From Pseudomonadota bacterium (GTDB taxonomy: Bacteria; Pseudomonadota; Gammaproteobacteria; Steroidobacterales; Steroidobacteraceae): a stretch of DNA of 5,323 nucleotides. Below, piece after piece: positions 3,370 through 5,323 of this stretch. A program made the position numbers and the translations under genes. How positions within the stretch are numbered: position 1 is the stretch's first letter; each line of letters starts with the position of its first letter. The notes beneath the pieces were generated by a model that was given only the letters and a program-made list of their open reading frames with translations, made no database searches and was not told where the DNA came from. The stretch covers positions 1 to 5,323 of the forward strand of contig JAJYTX010000243.1 in the NCBI GenBank assembly GCA_021792815.1. The letters run 5' to 3'.

Positions 3370-5323
3370 GGGTGTGCCTCGGCCGGCAGCAGGCCGGCGT
3401 GCCGCCAGCCGTCCTCGAGCTCGAAGACCAGGCCGGCGAAATTGGGGGCCGCGAGGCCCGCTTCGATGCGGGCGATGCGCCGCGCGCGTTCGCGCATGGG
3501 ATAGAACCGCAGGGTTTCCGTGCGCGGCAAGGACCGTTCCAGGCTGAGCGCGACATGAAAGGTGAGCCGCGGATAGCGGCGCATCAGCACCGCGGCGCCA
3601 GCCACCACCCGCTCGGGATTGGCGCGGTAGATCATCAGCGTGGGTGACACCCGCAGCCGCTCGAGGTGCAGCCCGAAGGCGCTGCCATTGACCGCCACGG
3701 CGAGATCGCGCGGTTGGATGCTGATGCCGACCGGCCAGGGACTGACCCGGCGGACAGCCGCCAGAGTGTTCGCCAGCGACCCGAGCAGCGCCGGCAGTCG
3801 CGCGCGTCCCGGGTGCAACTGCTCGGGCTCGAGATCGAGCTCGACACGGTCGAAGGGGACGGAGCGCAGCGCGGCCAGGATCCGTATCAGAGCCGGGCGC
3901 CACCGCGGCAGAATCCAGGACGGGTCACCGAGCAGCAGTCCGACCGAGAAGCCGGCCCGCTCCGTGTGGCGGACCGCGGCGCGCAGCATGGCCGGATGGG
4001 CCGTGGCGCGCCGCAGCTGGCCGGCATCCAGGGAGATCCACAACGCCGTGATGCCCGCCGAGTGCAACTGTGCAAACTTCCGCGCCGCCCGGCCCCGGGT
4101 CGCGCGGGCGAGCCATGCCGCGGCTTTCCACACATACAGCGTGCGACCGCGTCCGGTCCGCGAGGCGGGCGCGGCGGCGCGAGCGGTGGCGACCGGGAGC
4201 AGGGCGGGGCCGAGGTTCGCCGCGCCGGCCGATACGGGCTCTGCGGGCACGAGGCTGTCGGGCAGAGCGGACGCCGCGCCGCTTTGAAGCGGCCCGTGGG
4301 TGCAGGATGCCGTGTCGAACCGCGCCCAGTCTGCGTACCAGTCGAACAACGCCGCGTCGGAGGCGAGTCGGGCCGTGGCGGCGCTGTAGCGGGCGGCCTC
4401 GGCCTCGAGCCATTCTCCGATCGCATCGCCACCGAGTCCGGCGGCGCGCAGCGCGCGCTCGCGCACCGCTTCCCGGGCGGCCGCGAGACGCAGCCCGGCG
4501 AGCGTCCGCGCCTGGCGCAGCACCGGCAGTTGTGCGAGGAGGCTCGTGCGCTGCTCGGCCAGGGCATCGAGGCGCATCCGGTAGTCGAGCCGGGCGGCGG
4601 CCAGGCGCTCGGCCGCCGCCGCGGCCAGCCTGCGCCGCTGCGAGCGATAGCCGAGCGGCACTTGGAACCACCAGATGATGGCGGCCGATGCGCCATGCCG
4701 GCCGGTGGTGACCTGGTCCTCGGCCTGCACGCTGAGCTGCAGGTTCGATTGAACCGGGTACCAGGCGCTGTCGCGCGGATCGGCCGCGCGCAGCCGGATG
4801 ATGCGCCGCAGCGCGCCGAGCTCGGGATCCTGTTCCCGCCAGCGCTGATCGGCGCCCGAGCGCGCGATGCAGGCGGACGAGAGGCGTGGCAATGCCGCCG
4901 CTCCGCCCCTCAGGGGCACTCCGGTGAGATCGCGCATGAGCGCCAGCGCGTCGCGACGCTGTGCCTCGGCGGACGTCTCGTCGCTGCGGGCCTGTGCGAA
5001 GCTCGTCAGGATCTGCAGCCGCTCGGCATCGAGAGTCAGGCCGGCGCGTTGGCGCAGCGCGAGCTGCCGTTGCGCCTGGCTCTCGGTGCGCAGGTAGGCC
5101 CGGGCGAGCTGCGCCTGGCCCCTGGCCTGCCAGTAGGCCGCGTAAGCCTTGCGCAGCCGGCCGATGAGCTCGCGCCGGGTCAGCCGTGCTCGCGCGCCCA
5201 GGCTGGCGAGCCGGATCCGCTCGTGCGCCAGCGCGCCGTCGATCTTCAGGCGGCTGCCGAGCAGCGGCAGCATGAGGCCGGCGCCGCCGATGCCCTGATC
5301 GTAGGTGTAGCTGTGTGTCGGAT
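3366..5323 (-). CDS. TolC-family outer-membrane channel fused to a C-terminal TIM-barrel, glycoside-hydrolase-like domain (5' end off window)
   Basis: 651 residues are visible; the frame is open through the right edge, so the signal peptide and first part of the channel are missing. Counting from the Met at 5273, residues 1-320 are the TolC part: an entry LMLPLLGSRLK before a long helical pair (15-118) and a second copy, IIWWFQVPLGYRSQRRR (199-215), before another (216-318). These are the two structural repeats of an outer-membrane factor. An Ala/Pro-rich linker (321-376) leads to a second domain (377-630) with eight strand-like segments spaced by helices: TLYVW, ITALWISLD (408-416), FSVGLLLGD, FDRVELDLEPE (474-484), WPVGISIQPRDL (513-524), SPTLMIYR, LTFHVALSLER and FAGLVFELEDGW (612-623). 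This is a TIM-barrel pattern. The fourth strand resembles the DxxDxDxE motif of GH18-type enzymes with Glu478 in place of the second Asp. TolC termini are periplasmic, so the barrel should be too. TolC fold: confident; hydrolase activity: inference. Confidence 0.82.
   Translation of the reverse strand, partial: PTHSYTYDQGIGGAGLMLPLLGSRLKIDGALAHERIRLASLGARARLTRRELIGRLRKAYAAYWQARGQAQLARAYLRTESQAQRQLALRQRAGLTLDAERLQILTSFAQARSDETSAEAQRRDALALMRDLTGVPLRGGAAALPRLSSACIARSGADQRWREQDPELGALRRIIRLRAADPRDSAWYPVQSNLQLSVQAEDQVTTGRHGASAAIIWWFQVPLGYRSQRRRLAAAAAERLAAARLDYRMRLDALAEQRTSLLAQLPVLRQARTLAGLRLAAAREAVRERALRAAGLGGDAIGEWLEAEAARYSAATARLASDAALFDWYADWARFDTASCTHGPLQSGAASALPDSLVPAEPVSAGAANLGPALLPVATARAAAPASRTGRGRTLYVWKAAAWLARATRGRAARKFAQLHSAGITALWISLDAGQLRRATAHPAMLRAAVRHTERAGFSVGLLLGDPSWILPRWRPALIRILAALRSVPFDRVELDLEPEQLHPGRARLPALLGSLANTLAAVRRVSPWPVGISIQPRDLAVAVNGSAFGLHLERLRVSPTLMIYRANPERVVAGAAVLMRRYPRLTFHVALSLERSLPRTETLRFYPMRERARRIARIEAGLAAPNFAGLVFELEDGWRHAGLLPAEAHP

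Noticed and set aside
2365..3504. 379-residue open frame on the plus strand opposite the adaptor gene
   Set aside because: Composition is Arg/Gly/Asp-rich without hydrophobic core or motifs, and it spans two real genes on the other strand. It is a GC-driven shadow.
3370..3903. Upstream extension of the adaptor frame into the channel-fusion gene
   Set aside because: The extension translates to Arg/Pro/Gly-rich sequence unlike any adaptor. The ATGA overlap start at 3369 gives a normal short tail before the membrane segment.

Overview
The window looks like chromosomal DNA of a high-GC (about 70% by eye) non-enteric gammaproteobacterium. The evidence is a flagellar block with divergent flgB and flgA-flgM-flgN, both headed by good -24/-12 (sigma-54, RpoN) promoters, plus a near-perfect sigma-28 (FliA) promoter in front of flgM. 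RpoN-driven rod genes with a FliA-driven flgM is the wiring known from Pseudomonas- and Xanthomonas-like bacteria; enterics use FlhDC instead. Genus cannot be fixed from this sequence.

Layout. Positions 1-374 (minus) hold the start and most of flgB, the first gene of a rod/hook operon that continues off the left edge. Positions 375-636 are a 262-bp divergent control region: an RpoN promoter facing flgB, a 33-bp imperfect palindrome, an overlapping CRP-like dyad, and an RpoN promoter facing flgA that lies so close to the annotated start that the transcript would be almost leaderless. Positions 637-2226 (plus) hold flgA (P-ring assembly chaperone), flgM (anti-sigma-28) and flgN (FlgK/FlgL export chaperone). 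The FliA promoter of flgM begins inside the flgA stop codon. Positions 2227-2304 are a short convergent gap with a perfect 12-bp GC hairpin.

Positions 2305-5323 (minus) are a second, unrelated operon fragment: a TolC-type outer-membrane channel gene, open at the right edge, whose C-terminus is fused to a complete-looking TIM-barrel domain resembling glycoside hydrolases, followed with an ATGA overlap by a single-TM HlyD-type periplasmic adaptor. The inner-membrane partner (pump or glycan synthase) and the promoter are not in the window.

How they work together. The flagellar genes form a checkpoint module: RpoN starts rod/hook construction and FlgA supply, FlgM holds FliA until the hook is finished, and FlgN escorts the hook-filament junction proteins. 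The adaptor and channel would form an envelope-spanning export conduit. The fused barrel, probably periplasmic, suggests that the exported substrate contains carbohydrate, which is inference. This fusion is the least ordinary item in the window.
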